Below, piece by piece: positions 26,991 to 36,120 of a DNA stretch of 64,000 nucleotides (the stretch's first letter is position 1; every line of letters begins with the position of its first letter). The position numbers and the translations under genes are program-made. Source of the stretch: Flavobacteriales bacterium UBA4422 (GTDB lineage: Bacteria > Bacteroidota > Bacteroidia > Flavobacteriales_G > Salibacteraceae); the NCBI GenBank assembly GCA_002389645.1, contig DGQE01000003.1:37610-101609 (forward strand), read 5' to 3'. The notes under the pieces are model-generated. The model was not told the origin of the DNA. It searched no databases and worked only from the letters and a program-made list of their open reading frames with translations.

Positions 26991-27003
26991 CTAAAATATT
27001 TAG
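26991..27003. promoter_or_regulatory. Possible operator upstream of dinB
   Basis: CTAAA-ATA-TTTAG is a short inverted repeat 28 bases upstream of the polymerase IV start within very AT-rich DNA (26964-27020). It could bind a repressor of the damage cassette, but AT-rich palindromes arise easily by chance. The rest of the 286-base gap up to 27249 shows only the small signal-peptide-like reading frame described with the next gene. Confidence 0.25.
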
Positions 27004-27172
27004 TATTTAATAATCGGAGACGCTTTTAGCTGAGTATTTTTTTCAACATATCTGAAAATGACATTCAGCCTACATGAGAGAGCAGAATAAGAACAAAAAC
27101 AGATTTTTAGATGTTAACCGCACCAAAGCATCAGTAAACCTTTTTCTGATTGAACCGTACTTTAGGAGCCTG

Positions 27173-27642
27173 AATGAAGCAACGCCAATTGATACACAAC
27201 CACCTAATCTTAACCATAGCACTGTGCTTATTTATGGTTACCAAAGCCTATGAAATGCTTGATTACAGGTAGTTTATATAAGGATAAGAGTCTAGGCTCA
27301 GATAGCTTTATAAACAATGCTTCCGTTGCCATTTTTTCTCAAGAAGATAATAGTTTAATCGGCTGGACAGTTACTGATAGCGCGGATGGACGCTATACAC
27401 TTACTTTACCTTTTGACGAACTATATGAAGTTCGTTATGAAGCAAAAGGGTATCAAACTAAGAAAGTGATTATCGACTTAAGAAACATTCCAAATGACCA
27501 CAAAGAGTCATGGAAATTAGAGGCTGACATTTGGCTGGACACTATATCAAACTCTACAAATGATTCTTCTTTAATTGACCAAACGGTTGATAAAATGAAA
27601 TACAATTCCAAATTGAATAAAATGGAATGGGAGAAGGATTAA
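27173..27642 (+). pseudogene. Secreted carboxypeptidase-regulatory-like domain protein, possible frameshift after signal peptide
   Basis: Frame 1 from the ATG at 27250 encodes 130 residues with a transthyretin-like regulatory domain: LITGSLYKDKSLG, then VTDSADGRYTLTLPF, YEVRYEAKGYQTKKV and a Lys-rich end. It lacks an export signal. Directly upstream, another frame starting at 27173 encodes MKQRQLIHNHLILTIALC followed by LFMVTKAYE, a good signal peptide, and then stops after 32 codons. Removing one A from GAAATG near 27254 would fuse both into one secreted protein. So this is either a frameshifted gene, a sequencing error, or a genuine cytosolic protein starting at 27250. Confidence 0.55.
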
Positions 27643-27746
27643 GAGCAGCTTTTTAGAGTGTATTTGATTTCAGTTTCGAGCGTTTTGGAAACTGGCACGA
27701 TAAGCACGAGCAAATTGATGACGTTTGTGTCATTGAGGTGAGGGTA

Positions 27747-27780
27747 TAAAAAACCCATCAGTTTTCACAACCAATGGGTT
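27747..27780 (-). terminator. Terminator of the yceI gene
   Basis: Read leftward, AACCCAT / ATGGGTT pair over 7 bases around a 15-base loop and are followed by a run of T (complement of the A-run at 27748-27753). It lies 26 bases after the YceI stop codon. Confidence 0.7.
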
Positions 27781-27805
27781 CTCTAATCTAATCAACTACC
27801 TAAAA

Positions 27806-28351
27806 CTATGCTTGCTTGGCAACTTGAATATTGAAATGCAGCTTGACCTCATCGCCTACTACTACCCCACCCGCTTCTGTCACAGCATCCCATGACAAGC
27901 CAAATTCTTTTCTATTCACTTTACCGTTGATTTCAAAACCAGCTTTTGTATTTCCGTAAGGATCAACCATGATTCCACCTAGCTCGGCTTTCAGTAAAAC
28001 TTTCTTGGTCGTTTCTTTGATCGTAAGATCTCCTGCCAACTCATATCCCTCACCCTTCTTGCTTAAAATTCCATTCTCAAAAACAAGGTTTGGGTATTTC
28101 TCTGCAGAGAAAAAATCATCAGACTTTAAGTGGTTGTCTCTGTCTTTTTGGTTGGTGTCGATGCTATCCACATCAAGCTTAAACTCCACATTAGCTCCAT
28201 CAAAATCTTCATTATCAGTGTTTACAGATCCTTCAAACGATCTGAAAAAACCAGTAACGGTTGAAATTACCAAGTGCTTTACCTTGAATTGAACTTCGCT
28301 GTGCGTTGGGTCTACCGCCCATGTTGTCTTTAATGCTGTTTGTGTTTCCAT
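27806..28351 (-). CDS. YceI-family isoprenoid-binding protein, cytosolic form
   Basis: A 181-residue lipocalin-like beta-barrel protein of the YceI family. Landmarks are TTWAVDPTHSEVQFKVKHL, FRSFEGSV, DNHLKSDDFFSAEKYPNLVFE and FEINGKVNRKEFGLSWDAV. YceI proteins bind long polyisoprenoids or amides; many are periplasmic, but this one lacks a signal peptide. I placed the start at METQTAL; the open frame extends 26 codons upstream into the operator region and those codons look non-coding. An 18-bp palindrome lies 44-61 bases upstream, suggesting control by a MarR-type or similar dimeric repressor. Confidence 0.93.
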   Translation of the reverse strand: METQTALKTTWAVDPTHSEVQFKVKHLVISTVTGFFRSFEGSVNTDNEDFDGANVEFKLDVDSIDTNQKDRDNHLKSDDFFSAEKYPNLVFENGILSKKGEGYELAGDLTIKETTKKVLLKAELGGIMVDPYGNTKAGFEINGKVNRKEFGLSWDAVTEAGGVVVGDEVKLHFNIQVAKQA

Positions 28352-28394
28352 TATGTGTGTTTTTAATATTGAGATAACAAATGTACTAACATTA

Positions 28395-28412
28395 TATGTA
28401 TGTACATACATA
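28395..28412. promoter_or_regulatory. Perfect 18-bp palindromic operator upstream of yceI
   Basis: TATGTATGTACATACATA is fully self-complementary, centred on TGTACA, 44 bases upstream of the chosen YceI start. Such long perfect palindromes in front of a single gene are typical binding sites of homodimeric regulators of the MarR or TetR type. The regulator gene is not in this window next to it. Confidence 0.7.
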
Positions 28413-28538
28413 ATATGATAATATTTCATAACGTCTCACCTATCAACCAGTTATCAGATAAAACCACCATTTAAAGAAAGCCTGTGACTTTTCTTAAACC
28501 TCAGCGTCACATTTGCATAATCAACAAAATCATTGGCT

Positions 28539-28877
28539 ATGAAAACTAAAATGACCATCACAATTCTCTTATTAGCGATAGGATCTATTTCTCTTGCAGC
28601 ACCTACTAACTTAAATCCTTCCAAGAATACATTGATTCAATCGCAATGGACAAAAGCATTGCAGCATGAATCAATCCTTTCAAACTCAACACAACTAAAA
28701 AAAGTTGGAGTCTTGTTTACCATTGATGAACACAATAAAATCGAAATATTGAACATGGCTGGGGCTGACAAAGACATGTACAATCATGTAAAAGAACAAC
28801 TCAATGGGTTAGATAACATCACCGAGCTTAAACCAAACGAAGTATATAGAATCGACATATCGTTTCAAGTCGTATAA
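28539..28877 (+). CDS. Small secreted protein of unknown function
   Basis: About 112 residues with a signal peptide (MKTKMTITILLLAIGSISLA, cleaved before APTN). The mature part ends in a beta-alpha-beta-like module (KKVGVLFTIDEHNKIEIL ... NHVKEQLNGLD ... VYRIDISFQVV) that resembles a minimal TonB-C-terminal or secretin-like fold, but no family is firmly recognised. I preferred the ATG at MKTKMT to a TTG two codons upstream. A strong terminator follows 26 bases later, so it is a single-gene unit. Confidence 0.8.
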   Translation: MKTKMTITILLLAIGSISLAAPTNLNPSKNTLIQSQWTKALQHESILSNSTQLKKVGVLFTIDEHNKIEILNMAGADKDMYNHVKEQLNGLDNITELKPNEVYRIDISFQVV

Positions 28878-28903
28878 AACACAGCACTTCAACCACCAAT
28901 AGC

Positions 28904-28936
28904 AGGCAACAGGTATTCATCTGTTGCCTTTTTTTG
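28904..28936 (+). terminator. Rho-independent terminator
   Basis: AGGCAACAG / CTGTTGCCT form a perfect 9-bp stem with an 8-base loop, followed by seven T. It ends the preceding small-protein transcript. Confidence 0.9.
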
Positions 28937-29007
28937 TTTCTGCTGATCACAAGTAAATCTCAATTTGAACTTAAACTCGTTCATTTGTATCATTAAAATG
29001 ACATGGT

Positions 29008-29316
29008 ATGTTCGATATGATGAAGAAGCTTCAACAAGCTCAAGAAGAAATGAAGAAAATCAAAGCTAGATTAGACACTATTAGCGTTGAAGGTTCTTCT
29101 CCTGAAGGAAAAATCAAGGTGAACATCACTGGAAACAGAAAAATTAAAGGCATAACTTTTGTCGATGAGAGTGTTATGTCTGATAAAGATCAATTGGAAG
29201 ATTACCTTGTAATGGCTATGAATGACGCCATTGAAAAAGCTGATAACCTCAACGAAACTGAAATGAAATCTGCTGCTGGATCTATGATGCCGGGAATGGG
29301 TGGGTTATTTAAATGA
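29008..29316 (+). CDS. YbaB/EbfC nucleoid-associated protein
   Basis: A 102-residue DNA-binding protein of the YbaB/EbfC family that coats DNA as a dimer. It has the N-terminal coiled helix MKKLQQAQEEMKKIKARLD, the central strand region GKIKVNITGNRKIKGITFVDE, the helix LEDYLVMAMNDAIEKADN, and the Met/Gly-rich tail MMPGMGGLFK. Its stop overlaps the start of the next secreted-protein gene by four bases. Identification rests on the full-length match to the family layout. Confidence 0.94.
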   Translation: MFDMMKKLQQAQEEMKKIKARLDTISVEGSSPEGKIKVNITGNRKIKGITFVDESVMSDKDQLEDYLVMAMNDAIEKADNLNETEMKSAAGSMMPGMGGLFK

Positions 29317-30185
29317 TTGTTACATCGAAACATATCGTGGTGTTTATAAGCTTTTCAATGCTTGCCTTGTTTTCTTCCAAAGCTCAAAACAGCCCTTTCC
29401 CCTATTTGAATTTAATGGATGAGTATTTCACAAATTCATCTTCTGAAGATAAATCCATAGCAGGTCTTTTCTCCGAAAAAGCTGCCATCCGCACAATCAC
29501 CTATACAGAAAACGGCAGTCAGGAATTGAATACTTTTTCCGCTTCTGCGTTTGAAGCTGAATTGAATACCCTTCGCACAGATTATAACCTTTTTCAGGAA
29601 CCAGTTGTTTTGCTATCACAAGGTTATGGAGCGTTAGAAACATTTTTTTGCAGCGTACATACAAGATTGGTTCACAAAACTGACGGTGACACAATTCATC
29701 TCAGAAGTATGCAGTCCTTCCAACTAATAATTAATGGCGGATGGAAAATTCACCACCTCACCATTCAAAATGAAAACTTATGGTCTCCGATCAGCGAACA
29801 ACTTTGGCCTAAAGAGTTAACGCATGCAATCGGAATCAATCCACGCACTGCTCCTAAGGAAAGCTCAGAATCATTTGATGAGTATGACCCCAACAAAGTT
29901 TACAACACAGCCGATGTAGACGAGAAACCAGTGTACCCGGGTCAACCAGCACTTTTCGAAACATTGCTTGAAACCTTTGATGTGGTGCTTTCGGCAAATA
30001 ACACGCATACTCCGTTCACCATTGAAATTCAAGAGGATGGCCTGGCTGAATTGAAATATGTCAATGACTTGAGTGGAGCACAAATCGAAAAAGCCAAATC
30101 TTTCGTGAACAGCATGCTTATTTGGTATCCAGCCATTAAGGATAAAGCTAGTGTTCGTTGTAAACTGATTATGTATATACAATGA
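29313..30185 (+). CDS. Secreted NTF2-like protein, unknown function
   Basis: A 290-residue protein with a signal peptide (ending SSKAQ). Residues about 30-170 look like an NTF2/SnoaL-like fold: FPYLNLMDEYFTNSSSEDKSIAGLFSE, a middle strand FFCSVHTRLVHKTDGDTIHLRSMQSFQLI and INGGWKIHHLTIQNE, the typical last strand. A second, unrelated C-terminal module (FTIEIQEDGLAELKYVNDLSGAQIEKAKSFV) resembles the TonB-C-like ending of other small secreted proteins in the window. It overlaps both neighbours by four bases. Confidence 0.8.
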   Translation: MIVTSKHIVVFISFSMLALFSSKAQNSPFPYLNLMDEYFTNSSSEDKSIAGLFSEKAAIRTITYTENGSQELNTFSASAFEAELNTLRTDYNLFQEPVVLLSQGYGALETFFCSVHTRLVHKTDGDTIHLRSMQSFQLIINGGWKIHHLTIQNENLWSPISEQLWPKELTHAIGINPRTAPKESSESFDEYDPNKVYNTADVDEKPVYPGQPALFETLLETFDVVLSANNTHTPFTIEIQEDGLAELKYVNDLSGAQIEKAKSFVNSMLIWYPAIKDKASVRCKLIMYIQ

Positions 30186-30718
30186 GAAAGCTGTTTTACA
30201 TATCAATCGCGTTAAGTTTAACACTGAGCACAAACGCCCAGCGCGTCATTCTTGAAAGCCCTCAAGATGTTGTGAATGCATTTTTCAAAGCAAGCTCAGA
30301 AAGCAACGATTCTTCCAGAACAGCTATGTTTAATGCGATTTTTAGTGCTAGCTGCCAAGTCAACTCAATTAATCAAAGAGATTCTAAAAACGCAACAAGC
30401 AAATTGGGATCGTTAAGTTCATTTCTTGAACAATCATCCTCTTTTTATGACTCTTATAGTCTAGCGTTTGATGAAGTAGAGCGTTCCATCAATTACTACG
30501 AAGACATAGCATCTGTTCACAGTCTTGTTTATCAAACCGTAACAGAAGAGAAAGGAATCAAAACACAATATGAGCAATTCTTGTGGTACAATTTTGATTT
30601 GATTTACTCAGACAACGGATGGCTCATTACTTCTGTGTCTTGGATTAATGGTATTGACAGCCAGCCTATTGATGATGCTTTGATTCAAGACACTATCTGG
30701 CACACGCTAAAAAAATAA
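30182..30718 (+). CDS. Secreted NTF2-like protein, shorter relative of preceding gene
   Basis: 178 residues with a signal peptide (cleaved after TNA). The mature part again reads as an NTF2-like fold: SPQDVVNAFFKASSESND, then the paired strands VHSLVYQTVTEEKGIKTQYEQFLWYNFDLIYSDNGWLITSVSW. Organisation and last-strand motif (DNGW-x-I) match the preceding protein, so the two probably arose by duplication and divergence. It starts with an ATGA overlap. Function unknown. Confidence 0.8.
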   Translation: MRKLFYISIALSLTLSTNAQRVILESPQDVVNAFFKASSESNDSSRTAMFNAIFSASCQVNSINQRDSKNATSKLGSLSSFLEQSSSFYDSYSLAFDEVERSINYYEDIASVHSLVYQTVTEEKGIKTQYEQFLWYNFDLIYSDNGWLITSVSWINGIDSQPIDDALIQDTIWHTLKK

Positions 30719-30793
30719 CTTTTTCTGCTTTTTTACGTCTACCTAAGCATATCGTTTTTACTAACATTGTAATAGAACGCTAAACGGAACACT

Positions 30794-32023
30794 ATGAAAA
30801 AATCCCTACTCTACTTATTAATAGGTGAGTTATTTGTCTTTGGTATAACTGCATGTAACATAGATGAGTTAGCTTTTAGACCTACCTATGCTATACCAGT
30901 TGTGGAAGCAAAAATGACTATCGGAGAAATTCTCAATTCACGCCCTTCAGAAGTTGAAACTACATTTAATCAAGCCTTTGGTACAGATAGTTTATTCAAT
31001 TTTCAATTGGTCTATACTGATACGTTAGATCCCTTAACTTTTGAAAGTTTTGGCGGGGCAGGAAACACTGTTCCAGCTGGAAGTTATCCCAATCTTTTTA
31101 TGTCAAGAAATGTATTCTTGAGAATGACGGGGAATACTGAAGATGGTGACTTTCGCTTTGCCAATCCCCGAGTTGACTTCGTTTTCAATAATGAAATGAG
31201 TACTGAATTTCACCTCAGGTTAGATAGCACATATACTAAGAATGTTAGAACTGGAGCCGAATTCCCTTTCGATATTAGCGATACTGCCATTATTGATACT
31301 GGAAGTCAAGCATCACCGGGTTTTGGATCTCTAAGCGTTACGAACGAAAACACGGATGGTGCGCTAACGGATGTTTTTTCACCAACCCCTAAGTTCCTGT
31401 ACTACAAACCTTTAATATCAGTTCCATCTCAAGGAACAGCTGAGCCTGGTGAAAGGCTAAATATATATGCGAAAGTCACACTGCCATTTACAGGATATGG
31501 CCAAGCAGTGAGAAATGATACAGTTCCTTATTCATTTGGTGATGATGACACTACTGGAATCGGAGTTATTGATTTCATCTATTTAAGAATGGCATTTGAA
31601 AACGAACTTCCTTTAGAAGTAACTGTCAATGCTTTTATTGTTGACACGATTACTTGGGACACCTTGGCTCAAGTGCGACTATACAACAGCGAAACTGGCG
31701 ATACATTAAATGGAACCGCAACAATAATCCCGGCAGCTACACCGCTTCAAAACATAACTTCAACAACTACAACAGATCCTTCATTTAATTCATCAGATAT
31801 GCGCCTTTATAAGAAAAACCCGACTACGGGCGATAATGATATTCAAACATTATTTGATGGTAATGCGATTCTACTGAGCATGAGCTTCAAAACAAATGGC
31901 TACGACAATGATGAAGTAATTGATATTTACAGCTCTCAAGCCATGAAATTCAACATGGGAATAAAAACGCGTATCAATGCATCTATAACGCGCGATTCTC
32001 TTACCAATTTAATCGGACTTTAA
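30794..32023 (+). CDS. Lipoprotein of unknown function, paired with OmpA-type protein
   Basis: A 409-residue lipoprotein (lipobox FGITAC, Cys21) with a beta-rich mature part: repeated strands such as VDFVFNNEMSTEFHLRLDS and INIYAKVTLPFTGYGQAV-like stretches and Asp-rich loops. No catalytic motif. It is followed after 19 bases by a large OmpA-family barrel protein and probably shares its transcript, suggesting a joint outer-membrane role. The family is not recognised. Confidence 0.82.
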   Translation: MKKSLLYLLIGELFVFGITACNIDELAFRPTYAIPVVEAKMTIGEILNSRPSEVETTFNQAFGTDSLFNFQLVYTDTLDPLTFESFGGAGNTVPAGSYPNLFMSRNVFLRMTGNTEDGDFRFANPRVDFVFNNEMSTEFHLRLDSTYTKNVRTGAEFPFDISDTAIIDTGSQASPGFGSLSVTNENTDGALTDVFSPTPKFLYYKPLISVPSQGTAEPGERLNIYAKVTLPFTGYGQAVRNDTVPYSFGDDDTTGIGVIDFIYLRMAFENELPLEVTVNAFIVDTITWDTLAQVRLYNSETGDTLNGTATIIPAATPLQNITSTTTTDPSFNSSDMRLYKKNPTTGDNDIQTLFDGNAILLSMSFKTNGYDNDEVIDIYSSQAMKFNMGIKTRINASITRDSLTNLIGL

Positions 32024-32042
32024 AATCATTAACCTTAATATT

Positions 32043-34520
32043 ATGAGAAATTTAATCATCATAGCGTTAGTGGTTTTTACAGGACTAAAAGCCAACGCAC
32101 AACAAGACTTAACCTTATACAATGCCCGCTATTTACAGCAAGCAAGTTTCACCAACGCTTCATTTACACCTGAATGTAATGTTACTTTAGGTGGAATCCT
32201 TTTTGGATCTACTTATGGTCGAATTGGAAGCAGCGGAATTACCCGTAGAAGCCTGTCCAATTTCATTCAAGGCCCCGAAGATGCGGTGACATCATTGGAT
32301 CGACTGAAAGATTTAAATTACTTAGAATTAGAAGCAGGTCGCGATTTAATCCATTTTGGATTTCGTATTAAAGACAAGAACTACTTTTCTCTTAACGCAA
32401 GTGTGAGAACATTTAATACGCTCACCTATACTAAGGATGCAGCCTCTTTATTGATTTTCGGAAATGGAGCTTCAGTAGATGACCCAGGTAACGAAGGTAT
32501 TCCAGCTGACTATCTATTACTGGGCCAAAGAGCCGACATGGATGGAACCGGACTTGAATCAAATACCTATGCAGAAATTGGCCTACAATACGCTCGCAAG
32601 TTTTTGGATGATGACAAATTGAGTATTGGTATTCGACCTAAATTACTTATCGGAATCGCAAACATTCAAACCGAAGAGTCTGCTATTGGGATAACTACAG
32701 ACGCAAACACGTTTGGAATAAACGTTGATGGCAGTTATTTAATCAATAACTCATTACCGATCGATCAAGAAGATTCATCATTCAGTTTCCCCGGCTTCAG
32801 CAATTTAGGCTTTGGAGTAGATTTGGGTGCAAGCTTCAACTTTACTGAAAAATTACAGGTGAGCGCCTCTGCAAACAACCTAGGGTTCATCAATTGGAAA
32901 AATGAATCTACTAATTACACAGCCGATGGAGGAAACTTTGAATTCCGTGGAGCTCTTATTGATGGTTCGATCTTAGAAGCAGGTACATCCTTCGATTCAC
33001 TAGGTACCTCATTTGGGGATGACCTATTGGATAGTTTAAACAGCCAATTCGGAGCAGACACTACGGAGGATAACTATCGCACTAACCTACCCGCTCGATA
33101 TAACCTTGGTTTCAATTATCAATTGACAGAAAGAGCTAACGTGGGTGTTTTGATGAATGCTTACAACATTAAAAAGCAATTGAGGGCAGCGTTCACACTT
33201 TCCTACAATTACAGAATTAGAAAAGCAATTGGTTTCCATGCCAATTACAGCATCAACAATAGAAGCTTTACCAATTTAGGGCTTGGATTTAGCTTCAACA
33301 TCAAATCATACCAGCTCTATGTTATGTCTGACAACATGCTTTTCTTCTTGCCTAACTCCACTAATATGCATGTAAGAGGAGGTCTTAATTGGACATTTGG
33401 TTGCAGCAACGATAAAGATAAAGACGGCATAAAAGATAAAGATGACGATTGTCCTGAAACACCAGGAGAAGCCAAGTTTAAAGGATGCCCTGACACAGAC
33501 AAAGATGGCGTAATGGACAAAGAAGATAAGTGTCCTGAAACACCTGGCTCTGAAGAATTTGCGGGATGTCCAGACCGTGACGGAGATAAGATTCCAGATT
33601 TAGATGACAGCTGTCCTGATGCTCCAGGAGTAGCTGAGTTCAGTGGATGCCCTGATACTGATCAAGATGGTATTCAAGATTCAGAGGATGAATGTCCAAC
33701 TGTTGCAGGTATTGCTGAATTCAACGGGTGTCCTGATACTGATAAAGACGGTATTCAAGATGCGGAAGACGAATGTCCTGAGCAACCGGGAATAGCAGAA
33801 TTCAATGGTTGTCCGGACACTGATGCGGATGGCATAAAAGACAGCGAAGATGCTTGTCCTGAAAAACCAGGAACTGCACAATTCCAAGGCTGCCCCGATA
33901 CTGACCAGGATGGTTTACCAGATAATAGAGACAATTGTCCAGATATTGCGGGACCAATTGATAATAAAGGTTGCCCGTTTGGTGATCGTGATGGCGATGG
34001 AATCGTTGACAAAGACGATAGCTGTCCAGATACGCCAGGACCAGCTGAAAATGCGGGCTGTCCATACAGCGATCTTGATGGAGATGGAGTCTATGATAAA
34101 GATGACAGATGTCCACAAACTCCTGGTGTTGTTGAGAACCAAGGTTGTCCTGAAATCAAGCAAGAAGAGAAAGAGGTACTCAATACTGCTTTCAGCAACC
34201 TTGAATTTGAAACTGGCAAGGATGTGATAAAAGCAAGCTCTTTCGAGTCGCTTGACAAACTAGCTGAGCTTCTTGTTAAGAAGTCAGATTGGAAACTTGA
34301 AATTGCTGGACACACAGATGATGTGGGAAGTGAAGCTTCTAACTTAGCTCTCTCAGAAAAGAGATCAAAGTCTGTTGGCAAATACTTAGAATCTAAAGGA
34401 GTGCCAATGACACAGCTTATTGTGAAGTGGTTCGGTGAATCTAAGCCTATAGCAGACAACAGCACTGCAGAAGGTAGAGCCCAGAACAGACGAGTTGAGA
34501 TGAATGTGATGTTCGATTAG
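32043..34520 (+). CDS. Outer-membrane protein: beta-barrel, nine TSP3 calcium repeats, OmpA domain
   Basis: 825 residues in three parts. After a signal peptide (cleaved after ANA) comes a barrel of about 430 residues, recognisable by FGFGVDLGASFNFTEKLQVS-like strands and the Bacteroidota DUF5723-type opening (DLTLYNARYLQQASFTNASFTPEC). Next come nine 27-residue thrombospondin type 3 repeats (DTDxDGxxDxxDxCP, about residues 457-704), which bind calcium. Last is an OmpA peptidoglycan-binding domain with LEIAGHTDDVGSEASNLALSEKRSKSV. The protein links outer membrane and cell wall, with a stiff Ca-loaded spacer. A terminator follows. Confidence 0.93.
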   Translation: MRNLIIIALVVFTGLKANAQQDLTLYNARYLQQASFTNASFTPECNVTLGGILFGSTYGRIGSSGITRRSLSNFIQGPEDAVTSLDRLKDLNYLELEAGRDLIHFGFRIKDKNYFSLNASVRTFNTLTYTKDAASLLIFGNGASVDDPGNEGIPADYLLLGQRADMDGTGLESNTYAEIGLQYARKFLDDDKLSIGIRPKLLIGIANIQTEESAIGITTDANTFGINVDGSYLINNSLPIDQEDSSFSFPGFSNLGFGVDLGASFNFTEKLQVSASANNLGFINWKNESTNYTADGGNFEFRGALIDGSILEAGTSFDSLGTSFGDDLLDSLNSQFGADTTEDNYRTNLPARYNLGFNYQLTERANVGVLMNAYNIKKQLRAAFTLSYNYRIRKAIGFHANYSINNRSFTNLGLGFSFNIKSYQLYVMSDNMLFFLPNSTNMHVRGGLNWTFGCSNDKDKDGIKDKDDDCPETPGEAKFKGCPDTDKDGVMDKEDKCPETPGSEEFAGCPDRDGDKIPDLDDSCPDAPGVAEFSGCPDTDQDGIQDSEDECPTVAGIAEFNGCPDTDKDGIQDAEDECPEQPGIAEFNGCPDTDADGIKDSEDACPEKPGTAQFQGCPDTDQDGLPDNRDNCPDIAGPIDNKGCPFGDRDGDGIVDKDDSCPDTPGPAENAGCPYSDLDGDGVYDKDDRCPQTPGVVENQGCPEIKQEEKEVLNTAFSNLEFETGKDVIKASSFESLDKLAELLVKKSDWKLEIAGHTDDVGSEASNLALSEKRSKSVGKYLESKGVPMTQLIVKWFGESKPIADNSTAEGRAQNRRVEMNVMFD
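33413..34155 (+). repeat. Nine tandem thrombospondin type 3 repeats (coding)
   Basis: About 81-base units encode DxDxDGxxDxxDxCPxxPGxAxFxGCP nine times. The amino-acid pattern is kept while the DNA has diverged between units, so this is an old protein-level repeat under selection and not a recent DNA amplification. The last three units change to a GCPFGD/GCPYSD spacing. Confidence 0.93.
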
Positions 34521-34542
34521 AGCCCTAAATAAATTCAAGAAG

Positions 34543-34571
34543 GCCCCAGCATGTTTGCTGGGGCTTTTTTA
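34543..34571 (+). terminator. Rho-independent terminator
   Basis: GCCCCAGCA / TGCTGGGGC form a 9-bp stem with a TGTT loop and six T. It ends the OmpA-type gene. The open frame of the next gene extends back across it, which argues that the real start of that gene is further right. Confidence 0.92.
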
Positions 34572-34622
34572 TTCCCAATTATTCACTTCTTCTCTAAGCA
34601 CATAAAATCGCATATTCGTCAC

Positions 34623-36071
34623 ATGGAGAAAAAGCAACCATCAGTAATTGTAACGCTTGTTCCTTTAATCGTTCTGATTATCATCCTAGCGACTAATGTG
34701 ATGGTTTTTGGAGATGATGCCTTGTCTTTTTCAAATCAAATTGGTTTGCTGCTAGCCGCAGGAGTAGCGGGAATCGTGGGTTTAATTCATGGTACAAACC
34801 TCAGTGAACAGCTTGACGGTGTAATTGATAATATCAAACAGGCAGTTCCTGCGATTATAGTTCTCCTTTTGATTGGATCTTTATCGGGTAGTTGGTTGTT
34901 TGGAGGCATTGTTCCTGCAATGATCTATTACGGATTAGAAATACTAAACCCAGACTACTTCCTTGTAACTGCATGCATCATAAGCGCTATTGTCTCTTTA
35001 GCCACGGGTAGCAGTTGGGGGACAATAGCCACGGTTGGTATAGCTTTATTGGGTATCGGCAGAACAATGGATATTCATGAAGGACTAGTTGCTGGGTCTA
35101 TCATTTCAGGTGCCTATTTTGGAGATAAAATGTCTCCATTGAGTGACACTACGAACCTCGCCCCTGCTGTGGCTGGAACAGATCTTTATACTCATATCAA
35201 GTACATGACGATTACTACAATTCCCAGTATTGTGATTACGCTCATCATCTTCTTGATTATCGGATTGTCATTCGACAAAACAATGGATGCTGAATCTGCC
35301 AGCAATGTATCGCAACTACTAAAAGAGCAGTTCAACCTATCCCCTGTTTTATTCCTTGTGCCAGCAGCAGTGATTGCACTAATAGTAAAAAAAGTTCCTG
35401 CCGCCCCTGCTTTAGCTATTGGATCAGTGCTAGGAGTTATCGCTGGCTTTGTCTTTCAAGCTGACTTGATGGAGTCACTTTTCTCTCAAGGGTTATTCAA
35501 TGGAAATTATGCCATTGCAATGACAGCTTTAGGTGGGGCATTTAGTATCCCTTCTGATGATCCAATTCTTGCTGAACTATTAAGTACAGGTGGAATGAGT
35601 GGAATGCTAGGCACCATATGGCTTATTATATGTGCAATGATCTTTGGCGGAATCATGGAAAAATCGGGTTGCTTAAGTACAATTTCTGCCACACTACTCC
35701 ATTTTGCTTCAGGAAGAACTGGATTAGTAGGAACAACGGCTGCCACTTCTATTTTCATGAACTTCACAGCTAGCGATCAATATTTGGCGATAGTAGTTCC
35801 AGGAAGAATGTACAAAGACGCCTACGAAAAACTAAATCTGCACCCCGTCAACTTAAGCAGAACTCTTGAAGATGCGGGAACCGTTACGTCTGTGCTGATT
35901 CCGTGGAATACATGCGGAGCAGCTCAAGCAGGTGTTCTTGGTGTTGCAACCGCAGTTTATTGGCCATTCTGTTTTTTCTGTTTGTTAAGTCCTATTACGA
36001 CTATTGCAGTGGCAGCATTAAACATTAGAGTTAAAAAAGTTGGCGATAGGCACTCAACCTTTACAGATTAA
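34623..36071 (+). CDS. NhaC-family Na+/H+ antiporter
   Basis: A 482-residue polytopic inner-membrane antiporter. Family features are ATGSSWGTIATVGIALLGIG, GAYFGDKMSPLSDTTNLAPAVAGTDLYTHI (the hallmark segment of NhaC proteins), and LEDAGTVTSVLIPWNTCGAAQ. It exchanges sodium (in some members malate/lactate) for protons to keep the cytosol low in sodium. I chose the ATG giving MEKKQPSV; the upstream ATG would put a terminator inside the coding region and add 24 unlikely residues. Confidence 0.92.
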   Translation: MEKKQPSVIVTLVPLIVLIIILATNVMVFGDDALSFSNQIGLLLAAGVAGIVGLIHGTNLSEQLDGVIDNIKQAVPAIIVLLLIGSLSGSWLFGGIVPAMIYYGLEILNPDYFLVTACIISAIVSLATGSSWGTIATVGIALLGIGRTMDIHEGLVAGSIISGAYFGDKMSPLSDTTNLAPAVAGTDLYTHIKYMTITTIPSIVITLIIFLIIGLSFDKTMDAESASNVSQLLKEQFNLSPVLFLVPAAVIALIVKKVPAAPALAIGSVLGVIAGFVFQADLMESLFSQGLFNGNYAIAMTALGGAFSIPSDDPILAELLSTGGMSGMLGTIWLIICAMIFGGIMEKSGCLSTISATLLHFASGRTGLVGTTAATSIFMNFTASDQYLAIVVPGRMYKDAYEKLNLHPVNLSRTLEDAGTVTSVLIPWNTCGAAQAGVLGVATAVYWPFCFFCLLSPITTIAVAALNIRVKKVGDRHSTFTD

Positions 36072-36120
36072 TTACGTCCTATTCTAAACCTATACTCCTT
36101 TATAACAAGAACCTATTTCT

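Noticed and set aside
33413..34155. Regular 81-base repeats that could be read as a CRISPR-like or minisatellite array
   Set aside because: The period encodes conserved TSP3 calcium-binding repeats in one frame, DNA copies differ, and there are no spacers.
33681..34465. Long minus-strand open frames opposite the TSP3/OmpA region
   Set aside because: They mirror the biased Asp/Gly/Pro codons of the repeat gene and contain no family motif; the plus-strand gene is certain.
34551..34622. Upstream ATG for the NhaC gene
   Set aside because: It would start inside the loop of a strong terminator; the extra 24 residues have no counterpart in NhaC.
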